A program made the translations under genes and the position numbers. 64,000 nt of DNA from Bugulina stolonifera (Eukaryota; Bryozoa; Gymnolaemata; Cheilostomatida; Bugulidae). Positions 26,501 to 39,211 of this stretch are shown piece by piece; position 1 is the first letter of the stretch; each line of letters begins with the position of its first letter. The notes beneath the pieces are model-generated. The model did not search any database and had not been told where the DNA came from. It saw only the letters and a list, made by a program, of their open reading frames with translations. The stretch lies in NCBI GenBank assembly GCA_935421135.1, contig OW285190.1, positions 16,626,501 through 16,690,500 on the forward strand, in the 5' to 3' direction.

Positions 26501-26759
26501 TCTCTTTTTGTGTCCAGCCCTGGAGGCTGTCAAGATCTATCAATCACTTGTATTATGAGCACTAGGCCTAGTCCTCGAGTTATGCAAAACCAGAAATGGA
26601 GCTTTAAATGTATCAATATTATTGTAATTTGACAGCAAATGAAGTCACTTAGAGTTAGTAGTAACACTTACCTAGACATAGCTTCAATCTTTTGAATAGC
26701 GTTCTAATGTAGATGAACAGCAAAATCACTGCCATTAGGATATTGTTCTTTAGACTCAT
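23587..26759 (-). CDS. Membrane-anchored sulfotransferase A, in-frame stop
   Basis: Eight exons: 26759-26672, 26106-25954, 25824-25714, 25325-25216, 25110-24984, 24687-24593, 24087-23946 and 23699-23587. Phases 1,1,1,0,1,0,1 close a 313-codon frame. The first exon encodes a hydrophobic segment (NILMAVILLFIYI), unusual for SULT enzymes, which are normally soluble. The remainder is a SULT1-type PAPS-dependent domain. It shows 5'-phosphosulfate loop TYPKTG (76-81), catalytic-type His138 in ISTHLP, 3'-phosphate motif RNPKDV (160-165) with Ser, RKGKSGGWK (274-282), and the KxxxTVxxxE dimer motif (282-291). Codon 209 is TAG (24652-24650), where the neighbouring copy has TGG (Trp). The stop would remove the cofactor-closing C-terminus. 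The rest looks constrained, so the lesion is recent, a polymorphism, an error or read through. Substrate cannot be told. Confidence 0.87.
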
Positions 26760-28487
26760 CCTGTATCAGTTGGCTATTAGCTAAGACTGTCCAACAGGCT
26801 AGTAGCTTCTACTAGATTAGGATCGATGGTGACGTGATAATACTACTACACTTTAGAGGGCACTGACTGTCACAAGACTTATATTATTGACTTATCATCT
26901 ATTAGATTTGATTTGACACGTTGTGCAGCCAAAGAACTGCCTCCTAATAGAAAGGTTTTGTACAATGCTGTGTTTACATGTAACTAAAAAACATTGTTGC
27001 GCATTGCACAGACACAACTACATTCCTTTTTTATCACTGCTAAGTACTAAGACAATGCATAGACTCAACTCCATTGTGCTACAACTTGTGCTACACATTG
27101 GGCTGATAAACGTAAGATTTGCATAATAATATAATTATAGTATTTATAATGTTATTATTATTATTAACATAATGCTTTTCATAAATAATATTATAGTGAC
27201 AATAGACTAAATAAACAGTCTGGGATAGCCTTAGTTCATGACTGTAGAACAGGGAAGCCAAGGGCCGAATATGGCCCACACTAAATTTTATAAGGTCCTA
27301 AGATGTTAGTCTATCATTTTATAATCTCAAGTCATTTTTAATAGCGAAGTAGTAGATGGCAAACATAAATGAAATGCACAAATAGATCATCAGAAATAAT
27401 ATACAAAATCTGTTTTTGTAACCTACATGAACATGTATGCAACGGAACTATATGAAAGTTTGGGGCGTCCTACACGCGTCTCTGGCTTAGATGAATGAAT
27501 GCATGTATGTCCTCTGCTTATGCTAACTGGTGATTGGTTGTAAGCTCATTGTCTAAGTTCCTAGCATCAACAACCAATTGCAATTTTCTAAAGATCAAAT
27601 GTTTCATTTTTAATAACTAAAATTGTTTCTGGAGTCTTTCATCTCACTGAAGACTAATTTTGACTGATGTATCCTGGATTGTTTTGACAATAAATAGCAC
27701 ATGATTAATCATTGAATATATGTTTACAATATAGATAAGCCTGCTTACATTGATTTCACTACTATTAGTGTCATAAAATGGAACACACTACTACTATAGT
27801 ATAATAATTTGCATACAATAAATTTTAGCCGATGATTGACACACACACATTGACATAATGATCAAATCAACACACGGTGAGTGGTGGTTATGAATCCTGT
27901 TGGTTCTGTGGCTAGTAGCTCTTACTCTCTCACTATCATTCCACTTAAAAACTATGCTACTGGCAAAAGTGGGAGAGGACAACTTCACATCATATAATCA
28001 ACATTTCAGAATGATTGGGTACCAGCATAACATGCTTTGATTTACGTGCAATTCTGGCTGAGTCTCATGAAATATTACATGTACATACATGAAATGATTA
28101 TGCAGATATATAATAATTTAATATTGTATTCCATGTTAGTACAATGTATATAAGGTATTATTACATGCATACACATGCATGTGCAATCTATACATACATA
28201 ATGCATGTAACAACATTGTATTGCTTGTGCATGCGTATTTATAAAATTTTACAACTGATGAGTGCAGAAGCCCAAAGCACCAAACTCTGAAGCATTGTAC
28301 AGATAAATGCAGTATACTATCTTCATATAGAATTTATTTAATCTTATCTACTCAAACTAGGGAAGCAATAAAATATGTATTTTCATTTATCATGCCTGCA
28401 TAACAAAAAACATACCTATCTGTACATAATAAGTGTGATAATACGCATGTATATGTAATATAAATCTACAGTTCAAATACAATGTAG
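26760..28487. other. Spacer between the two sulfotransferase genes
   Basis: No further exon is recognised. It is AT-rich with TACATG-type words and one copy of the dispersed GAGGACAACTTC motif at 27971-27986. The promoter of copy A should lie at the left end. Confidence 0.4.
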
Positions 28488-31400
28488 CTATGAATACTGT
28501 AAGTTTAATTCTGTCATCTCGCCCAGTTCTCTCTCTATCTTGTCATCCATGAGTTCGTTCTGTTCCACAGTGAACTGTGATTTCCATCCACCACTTTTAC
28601 CTGCGATTAGAAATAATGACAGCATTCACTAACTGACGGCAGCTGATGAAGACTTTCAAATGTTTTACTACGTTTGGTCAAATTTGGAATTGCCCACTCT
28701 TTACCAAAATTAGCAGTATTATGGTATAACATACATTGTACATTGTGCTACCAGGGTTGTTTGATTTGTAGGAATCAGTATGTGTTTGTATGGAATAAAT
28801 TGAATTGTGAGTTGTCTTATCCTTCCTGTACATAATACTTAGGGAACCAGCTTCCTTCTTTCTGTTTTCAAATGTGTTGGCTGTTACTACTCTGTCTACT
28901 TGCTCATTGGTCAATTCTACACCCAAAAACTCAGCTATCTTGATTACATTATCTCTTAGGTTCTATAGTATTAAACAATTATTATGGCATCGTAACTAAT
29001 ATAATATATTGGTTATATTATATGCATACAAGAGCTGCTATGGAGGCTACTTTCCTTTGCGGCAGTCTATAACTGACACCTTGGAATCTTCAAATTAATT
29101 TATCAATATGATTTTGACTACATTTGACTACTGTTTTTTCATATTTTCTCTCCTGAAAAATCAAGATCAGAAATACATTGAATGTCGGAGCGACATCATT
29201 TGTTGGCTGTAGGATGTTCAATATACATGTTTGAAGTTAAGTTCTAGGGCTGGCTGCAATTGGTGTACTCTTGGTGTCAGTTACAAAATTCATCAATGAA
29301 TTAAAGAGTTGAAGGTCATCCACCCCTCATTATTACTAGTTTATATATACCAATTCATTGGGTAAAGCTTAGAAACAGGTGCAGCTTAAAACAGGCCACA
29401 GCGTAAAGTCATGAACAATTCTGTAGTCATCCTAGCTGCATAGCTTGTCTGTAAATGGTTTCGTGATTGTTGTCAATGTTGCTGCCTATTAGTACATTGA
29501 AATTAGTGTAGAAAGAGTCCATAAATAGGTACCACTATATTGTCCTCTAGTGACTTGGGCTACCGGTTTAAGGCTAAAGCCAATGTTCTGTATCAATCAT
29601 GGGAATAAAAGATTCCCATGATATTGGAACTAATTCAAGTAAAAAATTAATATAAAATTATTATACATAACTAACCCATTGATAATTACGATGCTTGGCT
29701 GCAAATTAACTGCTAGCTGTGGCTCACATGACCCTGAGGTAGTGTGACATTACCAAAAAAAATAACTAATCAGCTTTCATCTCAGCATTGATGTATTGTA
29801 GTATTGTAGACTGTTTACCTTCTTCATATCCTCAAACTGTAGATTCAGTAGGTTGGTGTTGTGTCTGTTTGGGTACCACTGCTTGAGAAACCAGAAATAG
29901 CCTCCAAATGCAACTACAATATTGTGCCAAAGTTTAGTGTTTTAGGTGTTGAGTTGAGTGCAGGTATTGCCTTCATTCTTCACCAAAATGGAGGCATGGA
30001 AAGTTGTCTTCTCTCTATTTTATTGGTTGATCACCCTTGCTCTTAAACCCAATTACAAACAAGTTCATTTGTGACTAAGGCTATCAAAATCCTTCTATAA
30101 TTGCAACTAACAGGAGGCTGCAGTAGGCATTTGCCACTTGCAAAATGTGGTCCAGCACAGCATAATAACACTGGTCAATTTTCAAATATTCAACTGTTTT
30201 TTCAGCAAAATTAAAGCGTCTCAAATTTGTTTTAACCTCAATCAACATTACTCCTAAGGTGTCAGTGCCTAAGGTGCTACTCTAGAACTCATGTTAATGG
30301 CTTCTTGAGCCCTAGTTTCGGAGTTGTTTGCCCCAACCACTGAAAAAGGCTGTTACAGCGTTGACAGGTGCCAATTTATACATTAATTGTCAACCTACTG
30401 CATATTTTTGCAAGAAGAAGGCACGATAACAGGAAATAGGTGGTGAGAAATTACAATGTTCTAACTTGAAGACAGTGTTAGAAAATCTAAAATGTCTATT
30501 TGAGAGATTAGTAGAAATTACATTGCTTTTTCTAAGACAAATAGAGACAACATTTTTTAGGCCATTTCACGTTTTTAAATTTTTTTCAGGCCATGTCGCA
30601 TGTCTTTAACAGCGTACATACTTTTCTCATTCAGAAAGTAAAGGAGATATTCATTCCAGGTTGTATGAGGGTGTAAGATCCCAACTTTTTTGAAGAATGG
30701 AAATCCACTGCAAGCGACATCTTTTGGGTTTCTCATGCAGTGAATCACCTAAAATAAGACAACTCCAAGTCACTGACTAATTTAATGGTGGTACATGTAT
30801 ATGATGCCACGGTGAAGCATTGTACACGTGCTATACATGTAGGTTTACCTTGACCTTGCCCTTTCTAACTTTTTCAGGTAGCCAATCCCAAGGTAGGTGA
30901 GTTGCTATAATCCTAGGGCTGGCCAGATTGTCTATATGAGCCATCAAGTTTTTCTCATCTGCAAGCAAACAAGATCATGCTTGTATCTTTTATCCAACCT
31001 CATGAGTTACATGCCACTTTATGGAGAGCATTTCTACTTAGTCAAGTATAAAAATAATATTGTTAGTAAATTACACTCGTTTGAGGGGGTTTCTGGTCAG
31101 GAGCACTCGTCTAATGAAGCCTCTATATTGCTAATGACTAATGTCGTATGTTACAGAGACAAGTGGGTTAACTTGCTATATCACACATCAAATATAGCTC
31201 ATGAGCTTTTACATGTAAAAACTGACAATATGTATATATTCACATTAATTCTTAGTTTGTATGGTATACCAGCTACATACACCTACCTGCAGGTTTCCTA
31301 TACACAAATTCCATTCTAGCCTGGGCTTTAAATTCCTTTTCATAAAGGCCTTTCTCCTTATATATAGTGGAAATCACATCCTCAGTAAAGTTGGTTCCTA

Positions 31401-32533
31401 AGAAAACCATGAAGCAATGTTTCCTGTTATTTGAAAGAAATGATTCCTACACTTGCAGTGAGCAGAGACACAAACTTCATATTGATAATCTTCAAGTTTT
31501 GAGAAATAAATTATTATACCTGATTTAGTGTATGTCACTATCATGACATCGTCTGGTCTGAAAGCATCATATTTAGTAGCAGCGACGTACCGCTCCAAGG
31601 CAAATAAATTAGACAGAGGTATGCCACTGTAGTCATAGTAACCGAGGATTCCATACTTGCACTTTTCAAATCCTGAAACAGAACAATATATCTGTGTGCT
31701 GCTACAAAATGCATAAGGTTTTATAAGTCTATATATAGAGATTATGTAGCCGTAGGGTTCTATAGGTCCATATGTAGAGATCGTGTAGAGTCCTATAGGC
31801 TACAAGTCCATATCTTTCTAAGGTCTAAATAGGCTAGTAAGCCCGATTCCAAGCTCCAATTTCGGCCTTATAAAACAGGGCATTGATAGTTGACAGTGAC
31901 AAGCTCTGACCAAGCTAAGTGACACCCTTTAGATATTTTAGCATTCCAGTGCCAACTTGGAAGGAGAGACGAGATCGTTTATTGCTTACACCATAAATAC
32001 CTCAGCTGAAGTTGCAGTGTTTGTACACACATCATTCTGTTATTTAGTACATGTGTTGCAGAATTATGCTACTCTAATATAGTACTGTAAGTACATTGTA
32101 TATTTTTGCATCATTTTTTGTTCACTAGTCTGGTAAAAAAAGGTTAAATGTGTCCAATTTCAGAATTCCACTCAGCAAGAAACTATTTTGTTACTCAAAC
32201 CTTGAGGCCACAACATAATATTCATAATTCACTTCATTTTGTAAAATAATATTGAAAAGAATAGCTGAAAATCAATATCTTGCCCAAGTGAAGGAAAGGA
32301 TCCTTTTGGTGCCATAGCTACTAAACTATATTAATTAAGACCTCTGGCTATGTCAAATTGATGTACAGTGTATGTGAAGTTCTGCCTACTGTACCTCAAT
32401 GAGTTAACTTTGGTAGATGATGGATAATAGCAGCTTTTTGCTTACCCAGGTAGACTTTTATCCTTTTAACTAGCGTACTTATTTGAATAAGCAGGAGCAA
32501 CACTGCTGTAACGATGTCCTTCTTCCAATTCAT
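28488..32533 (-). CDS. Membrane-anchored sulfotransferase B, altered donor
   Basis: Eight exons matching copy A in length and phase: 32533-32446, 31672-31520, 31397-31287, 30958-30849, 30748-30622, 29913-29819, 28962-28821 and 28600-28488 (312 residues). The first exon again encodes a hydrophobic anchor (IVTAVLLLLIQIST). Catalytic-type His in IATHLP, RNPKDV and KSQFTVEQNE are intact, and the Trp replaced by a stop in copy A is present (TGG at 29878-29876). Two oddities: the 5'-phosphosulfate loop reads TYTKSG rather than TYPKSG, and the donor of exon 7 is AT (28820-28819) where copy A has GT, in otherwise matching context (AAGG|ATAAG). Without splicing there, the frame runs on into unrelated residues and stops. 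An upstream GTATTATG in the same phase could serve but would delete the conserved RK before GKSGGWK. It is a tandem duplicate of copy A. Confidence 0.87.
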
Positions 32534-33607
32534 CTGGTTTTGTCTAGCATGTAGCAGATGCAGAATAGTGAATCTGTGCTAATACTTTCACTACCATTGG
32601 TTTCTACTAACTAATAATGAATGATAAGACAGAAAGTGACTGCTGATAAGGGTTTGATGCTAGTATAATCTATTATCATACAGGCAGTCATATTGTATCA
32701 AGTAGAACATACCAGTGTATTTTGAACAGTGTTGTAATCAAGTAATCAAATCCATGCATCTATCAATCTCTGTTAGAAAGTTGGTTGTCAGTAGCAATGG
32801 ATAATAACATGCAATAACACGATGTACTGTACTAGCAACAATACTGCAATAACACAATGCACTACCAACATACCTCTAAATACTGTACATGTACATTGTC
32901 CACCACAGCACACAGTTACCCACACCTGTAGGCTGGATCTAGTAATATCCCAGTCTGCCTACATGATTGTGCTTCTGACTTTAATTACAAGTTTGTTATA
33001 GAGTAACTTCTTACAAGGACGTTCTGTTGAGTTTTCCAGCATATAACGATGCTTACATTATAGACTTGCCATGATTAAAATTTGGGTAGGGCAGTCCAAT
33101 GACATGGTGAGGCTGGTTGCAACAACCTACCAACAGGTCTCAAAGCTTGCTAACCTACCGGCGTTGTTTGAATTATCTTTTTATTTTACACGATCACAAC
33201 TTTCACACAACAAAAACGACTTAATGATTGGAATGATGTTTCGTGTATTCTGATTGGACGATGAGATGGGTGTGTGAGTGTCATTAAATTATTTATTGCA
33301 GCAGCAAAGAGAAAGCAATGAGACTAAGATTAAGTTAACATAGACATGGTTGACTGTATTGAAACTATATTACAGTCATTACAGTCATCATAATTCACTG
33401 AAAAAGCATAGCGTTGTGTGTGCTGTGATATAGTGATAAAATAATACTTAAGGTAAACTGTTGAATTATTATATATTATATACATGTGTAACATTTCTAA
33501 ATTCAATATAATTATTATACAAGTCATGCATATACATAATTATAATCTATGTACTACTACTAGCATAACACAGCAGTAAAAAGTTCGAATGCAACTGCAT
33601 CAAAAAA
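32534..33607. other. Intergenic, no gene seen
   Basis: AT-rich stretch upstream of sulfotransferase B and downstream of the collagen gene. A minus-strand AATAAA at 33292-33297 could end the collagen transcript about 310 bases past its stop. Confidence 0.4.
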
Positions 33608-36600
33608 TTATTCGGGTAGTTTATTTAATCCAGGGTCACCCTTTTCACCATCAAACCCTGGGGGTCCAGGAGGGCCACGGTCACCTTTCAAGCCAGGCAT
33701 TCCAGGGTCGCCTTTTACACTCTGCCCAGGTTGCCCTGGGTCACCTTTTCTACCAGAGAATCCGGGTATGCCTTCATGACCAGGTACTCCCTTTGGTCCA
33801 GGAAGTCCGTCATCTCCTCGCTGTCCTTTGTCACCTGTTTCACCTTTTTCACCACGAACTCCATCAGGTCCAGGAAACCCTATATCACCTTTAAAACCAG
33901 GTCTTCCAGGGTCGCCTTTTACGCCAGGAAACCCATCAAGTCCAGGAAATCCTCTATCACCTTTTAAACCGGGTATTCCTTCGATACCTGGTCGTCCAGG
34001 AGATCCTTTGCCTCCCTTGAAGCCAGCTACACCAGGAAGTCCACGGTCTCCTGGTTCACCTTTGGCTCCCCGTAGACCTGAGTTACCTTTCCGACCATCA
34101 AGCCCAGGCAGTCCAGGATTACCCTTAAAGCCACTAGGACCAGCTAACCCTTCATACCCCTGTTCTCCTTTCTCCCCAGGTAATCCAGGCTCCCCACGCT
34201 CTCCCTTTATGATTAGAATTTCCTTCCCATCTCTGTTAAGTTCACGAACATACCCAGGTGCACCGACTTTTCCTTTCTCACCTATTAAATAGACCACAGA
34301 GTGCCAATGAGGAATGCATGGTTAAGTGTTGGTATAGATTTGAGAACTGGCTTTGGACTTTTGGTTTCTAGTTCTGGTTTAAGATTGAGTGTCGTACTAA
34401 TAAGGCGGCTTGATAGATGTTGAGAGAAGACTACACCAAGGAGGTAAAATTACTAACATATTATTAGTAATACTGTTCTTGTTATTTACATGTATATATT
34501 ATATTTATTTCTTTGAACATACCTTTTGGTCCAGCCATTCCACTGTCTCCCTTTGGTCCAAAAACTCCTGGCTCTCCTATAGATCCAACATCACCTCTAG
34601 TTCCTGTAGAAAAGTATGAAAATACAAGCCACTACCCTTTGAGTGATTTTTACTCTGCAGCCTGTTTGATTTATACTAGAAGTAGGTGTGTATGTGGTAC
34701 AATTTGGTTAACATTGGCTACAGACAGCACAAAGCTATAACACAAGAAATACTCTACACCACTAAAACTGTAGAGAACTGAAACGTTGAGATAAACACAC
34801 AGTGAATGGGGAGATAATTCCAAATGATTGTTTATTTTATGACTTCATAAGCAGATGGCAGCCTGTTGAGTACAGAATAGCATAGTTAGGGTATGAGTAC
34901 CTTTCATTCCTGGTAGGCCGTCCAATCCAGGCAATCCAGGCTCTCCCTTTAAACCTGGTCGACCTCTACGTCCTCTCTCACCCTTTGCTCCAACTGCGAT
35001 AATATAGTACATCTCTGAATTCTGCAGAGCAGCTTATAATCCTAATAGTTACGTTCAATGCAAGTCATTACTATGCCAAAAATATTTGTAGCAGACACAC
35101 ATGTAAATACATACCTAGCCCTACACCAGGAGGTCCTTGTGGTCCAATTTCACCTGAAATAATATTAAAATTTACTATGCGAATTAAATAGCAAACACAT
35201 GTCACATGTACATATTTGACCTTCTAGCAGCAAACAGTGATACACTGTACTAGTTAGCATTATTACTATTACCAATTATATGTAATTGTGCATGGGTTGT
35301 CATTGCCTTATATAATAATAATAAAATCATAACTGTGGGTTGTTTGTTAGGAATATAATTTATCTACACCCAACACATTTCAAACACATCCCTGCTACTG
35401 ACTGCACACGAGGTAGACTAACCAGGGAGGCCATCGTATCCAGGATCTCCCTTCATGCCATCTCGTCCAGGATATCCTGCATCGCCCTTTGGTCCACTTC
35501 GACAAGCTGCAAATAATATGAGTAAACTAATGTTACATGCCATGCTCTATTATAACAAACAGTGTATAATTAGTCAATGTGCCACATGGCAAGACATCTA
35601 ATTATGGATAGCTTAATGTATAGCAGCATCATAGTTACGTGAGAAACACATTCAATTTTTGTGCAAAAATACCAGCAAGCATTGTGTAATAATACCACAT
35701 GTACATATACCTGCATCTTCTCGTACCAGTTTAATTTTTTTGTAGTAAATATGTTTAACTGCAGCAATGTGTCGTACCAGGAGTACAGAGCTTTGCACGC
35801 ATTATTGATTTTGTATAGCCATGAATGTGAACACAGAAAATTAGAACAATTATATATTTACCCAGCAAGTTGACGATTTCTTCTGGTAGAGGTAGACTTG
35901 TGGAGTTGTCTTTCAATTTAGTGCCATCTGATTCTTTAGGTATAACTATTGATTTATAACGACGTAGAATTGTTTTCTCTTCGTGTGACTTAATCTACAG
36001 CAAGGAACATAATGAACGCTATGAAGCTTTGAGCCCCCATCACAGTAGAAGTAGGCCTATGTATGACAAATACATGTAGATCAACCTTCTTTAACACATT
36101 CATGCTGTGTAAAGTACGCTAGCTCTACAGGTAAATTTCTATCACATGCCCAATGATATACTATAAATTATGCATGTGTTTATACTGCACATATACACAT
36201 GTTTTATTCATATAAGTAAAATTTTAAGTATACAAAATTATATTAGCTTGCAAAGACAGTTCAGTGGTGTGCATCATGTACATGTGCATGTACATGTACA
36301 TGCACATGTACATGTACATGTACATGCACATGTACATGTACATGTACATGTGCATGTGCATGTGCATGTACATGTACATGTGCATGTATATGTATATGTA
36401 CATGTACATATACATGTACATGTACATGCACATGTACATGTACATGTACATGTACATGTACATGTACATGTACATGTACATGTGCATGTGCATGTACATG
36501 TACATGTATATGTACTGTGTATGATACCAATCTTATCAGAGACTTCACCATGTTGTAAGCTTAGATTTACATTGGACTTACCTTAGCAGCCATAGACATC

Positions 36601-37894
36601 CAGAATGCGTGGAAGTCTTCATGTAAAGTTTGCAGATGATTTAGCTGTGTCTTTGTAGAGTTGAGTTCCAATATTAACTCCTGAATATCCACCTCTTTGC
36701 CATTAACAGCTCTCGTATCTCTGGTCAAGGTCATTGTGGAATTTCGGGTGTTGACGATAGAAAACGAGTCTATCTGGTTCTGGAGATTAGACAGCTGACT
36801 GAGACCATAGACTAAGCTACCAACCCATAGCATGAGGTTTATACTGCATACTACAGCCAACAGAGTGATAGCAGTGCTTCTATCACCCCTTCTCTCCTTC
36901 TTACCACAAGTGTTATCGTCCTAAATGGAAAGATATTCAGTTGCTAAAGTTGCAGTATTCACAGACCGCAGCTTATTACATGTACTTCTTGCTTTAACAT
37001 AATTTCAGCAATAGCGTTTATGCCTTTTTAACTTTTGGCGTATATTTTGTTTAATAGTCATAATTGGGTAGTTGTATTTCGCAGCAAACAAGGCGCAGCA
37101 GTGAAAAATTGTTATCCTTTTGCTTCTGATGACTAAACCTATGTCAAGTTGCCAACATCCTGATAGCTATGCAGTAAAAATGATAATATCATATGCAAAT
37201 TAGTTTAACATACATATACATACATAATTATACTGTACATATACATACATATACTGTACATATACATGCATATACTGTATATATACATACATATACTGTA
37301 CATATACATACATATACTGTACATATACATACATATACTGTACATGTACATATACATATACATATACTGTACATGTACATACACGTACTGTATATATGCA
37401 TACATATACTGTACATGTACATATACATATACATATACATATACTGTACATGTACATACATATACTGTAAATGTACATTATTATACATATACTGTACATG
37501 TACATACATATATGAGTACATACATTGTATATACATGTGCTATTATTGCGAGCACAGAAGGCATGAACATCATAAAGAGGTTTTCTTCTCCAAATATGAG
37601 AGGACAACTTCTTGCCTCAATCAGCAGCTTATGATGCCCATGATTTTTGATGAGGCATGGAGCAGAGTGCATGTAGGCTACAACGATGCTCTCATGCATA
37701 GTACGTATATGCATTGGTATTCAATATCTATAACTTTGTCAGTGTTAGAATCAGGAGTTGTTCTACCTTATATCTATGACTACATTCCATGCTATCAATA
37801 CCCAACAATTATGAAAAGACCAATACAATCATAAAATACTTTTTAAAATATCAATTCTACTCAAGATACCTAGAGACATTATACTACTTACCAT
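33608..37894 (-). CDS. Type II transmembrane collagen-like protein
   Basis: Exons: 37894-37892 (only the ATG), 36920-36582, 35994-35862, 35506-35423, 35153-35115, 34993-34901, 34603-34523 and 34281-33608, closing to about 481 residues. A short Lys/Arg-rich cytoplasmic N-terminus precedes one membrane span (about residues 18-45, [19 protein letters not shown]). A heptad-like stalk follows with NST glycosylation sites (about 46-158). A Cys at about 160 and Gly-X-Y repeats then run to the end. Collagen exons are all flanked by phase-1 introns that split Gly codons. The triplet run is interrupted once near the start of the last exon ([15 protein letters not shown]). The chain ends in GLNKLPE directly after the helix, with no C-terminal non-collagenous domain. 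The topology matches membrane collagens such as types XIII, XXIII and XXV, ectodysplasin or MARCO. Trimerisation by the stalk is inferred. Confidence 0.92.
36264..36523. repeat. (TACATG)n microsatellite in collagen intron 2
   Basis: About 260 bases of TACATG repeats with TGCATG and TATATG variants. The run alternates pyrimidine and purine and is self-complementary, so it can form hairpins. All six frames look open and give only His-Val or Met-Tyr repeats. Confidence 0.95.
37200..37545. repeat. TA/CA-rich minisatellite in collagen intron 1
   Basis: Repeats of about 21 bases built on ACATATACATACATATACTG, changing to TACATGTACATA variants to the right. Confidence 0.9.
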
Positions 37895-39205
37895 AATTTA
37901 GATCCTTCTGAGTTTGCAGCTAAGGAGACATAGAGAGTCTGGTGCTTGCTGTCTCTTTTATATGCAGTGTACATCCTATTGAGATAGGCACCTGCTTTCA
38001 ATCAAAATACGAGGAAGTCAGCAGGAGTGGATGTAGGTTGTAAAAAATATGAAAGCGTTATTTTGCAGAAATTTTTCCAATGAGATAGTATGAAGAATTA
38101 AAGAAGCTAACAAATGCATGTAGTAATGCCGTGTGGGTGTAGTAGGAAAGGCAGAGATTGAAATGCATAATTATAACAACTTTCATCAAATTCCTATATA
38201 ACAAGTAACTGTTGTGTACTGTACATTTACAACATGCATCTTGCTGCATACACCCTTTGTATACCCTATACATGTAGGTACATAGTACAGTCTGAAGAGT
38301 GTAATTGAATTACTAATGTTGTGTTCAAAGAGGTGTTACTGTTGCTTATAAAATCATAGTGTTGATTCACTATTTCCCTGTGAACTTCACTCACTTCCTT
38401 CTATACCCTGGACTTTGCATATTAAGCAAACAGGATAGGATAAATAAACTGTCGAAATGTTGAAGAATAACCTACTTTTACAGCATAGAAGCCTAAATAT
38501 AGCATACAGGTTAGGTTGGACTTTTACCTGTGGTGGACTATGTCCTCACTGTACATATTATTAACATTTCATTCCAAGTGTAATGCAGTCTATAATTTAC
38601 AGGATGCTGCTGATAGCACAACATTCTAATGCTATGTATGTCAGTGCTGTTTAGTGCCAGACTAATTTTTTGGAAACACAATTTGTACTAAAATGGGAAG
38701 AGGTAGACTCTGTAACCACTTTTCCATGAAAGTTGGATTTTTCTTGTTTACAAAGAGTGGAAGAGAAGAGTCAAAATACCTTCCAACCTAAGTTCATACA
38801 TAGCCTAGCTCAATTTCTGTAAGACTCCAGATATAAGCTTAGCTGAAAGTCTCTAAGGCTAACTCAACGCCTATAAGATTTATGGTGCTACAACACTTTT
38901 GTCTATGAGAGTGGAAACATTTATAGGTGAGGTAGCAATTGAATTTTAGATTGTCTTAGATTCTTTTATGTGATTGAGGGTGGGGGGGGGGGAGTCAATC
39001 AGTAATATTCAGAGAAAGAGTCTTTTTCTGCTTCAATTGTGATGAAGAACAAAACCAATTTCGAATTTCTTAAATTTCTCCACTCAAAATTTTTGACTAG
39101 ATCATTACTGACATATTTTTCAAAGCATCTACATACTCCACAGTGGCATGTTATAAAGTACATTGTGAACCAAATATATTTATTGAGTTGATATTAGGCT
39201 TTATA
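37895..39205. other. Collagen promoter side and intergenic DNA
   Basis: This region should hold the 5' end of the collagen gene. I see no further exon, only a G-run near 38981-38992. Confidence 0.35.
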
Positions 39206-39211
39206 CAGTGC

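Noticed and set aside
33589..34292. Plus-strand Pro/Ser-rich frames
   Set aside because: Antisense shadows of the collagen Gly-X-Y exon.
36170..36586. Long open frames of His-Val and Met-Tyr repeats
   Set aside because: They are translations of the TACATG microsatellite and are open in all frames and strands.
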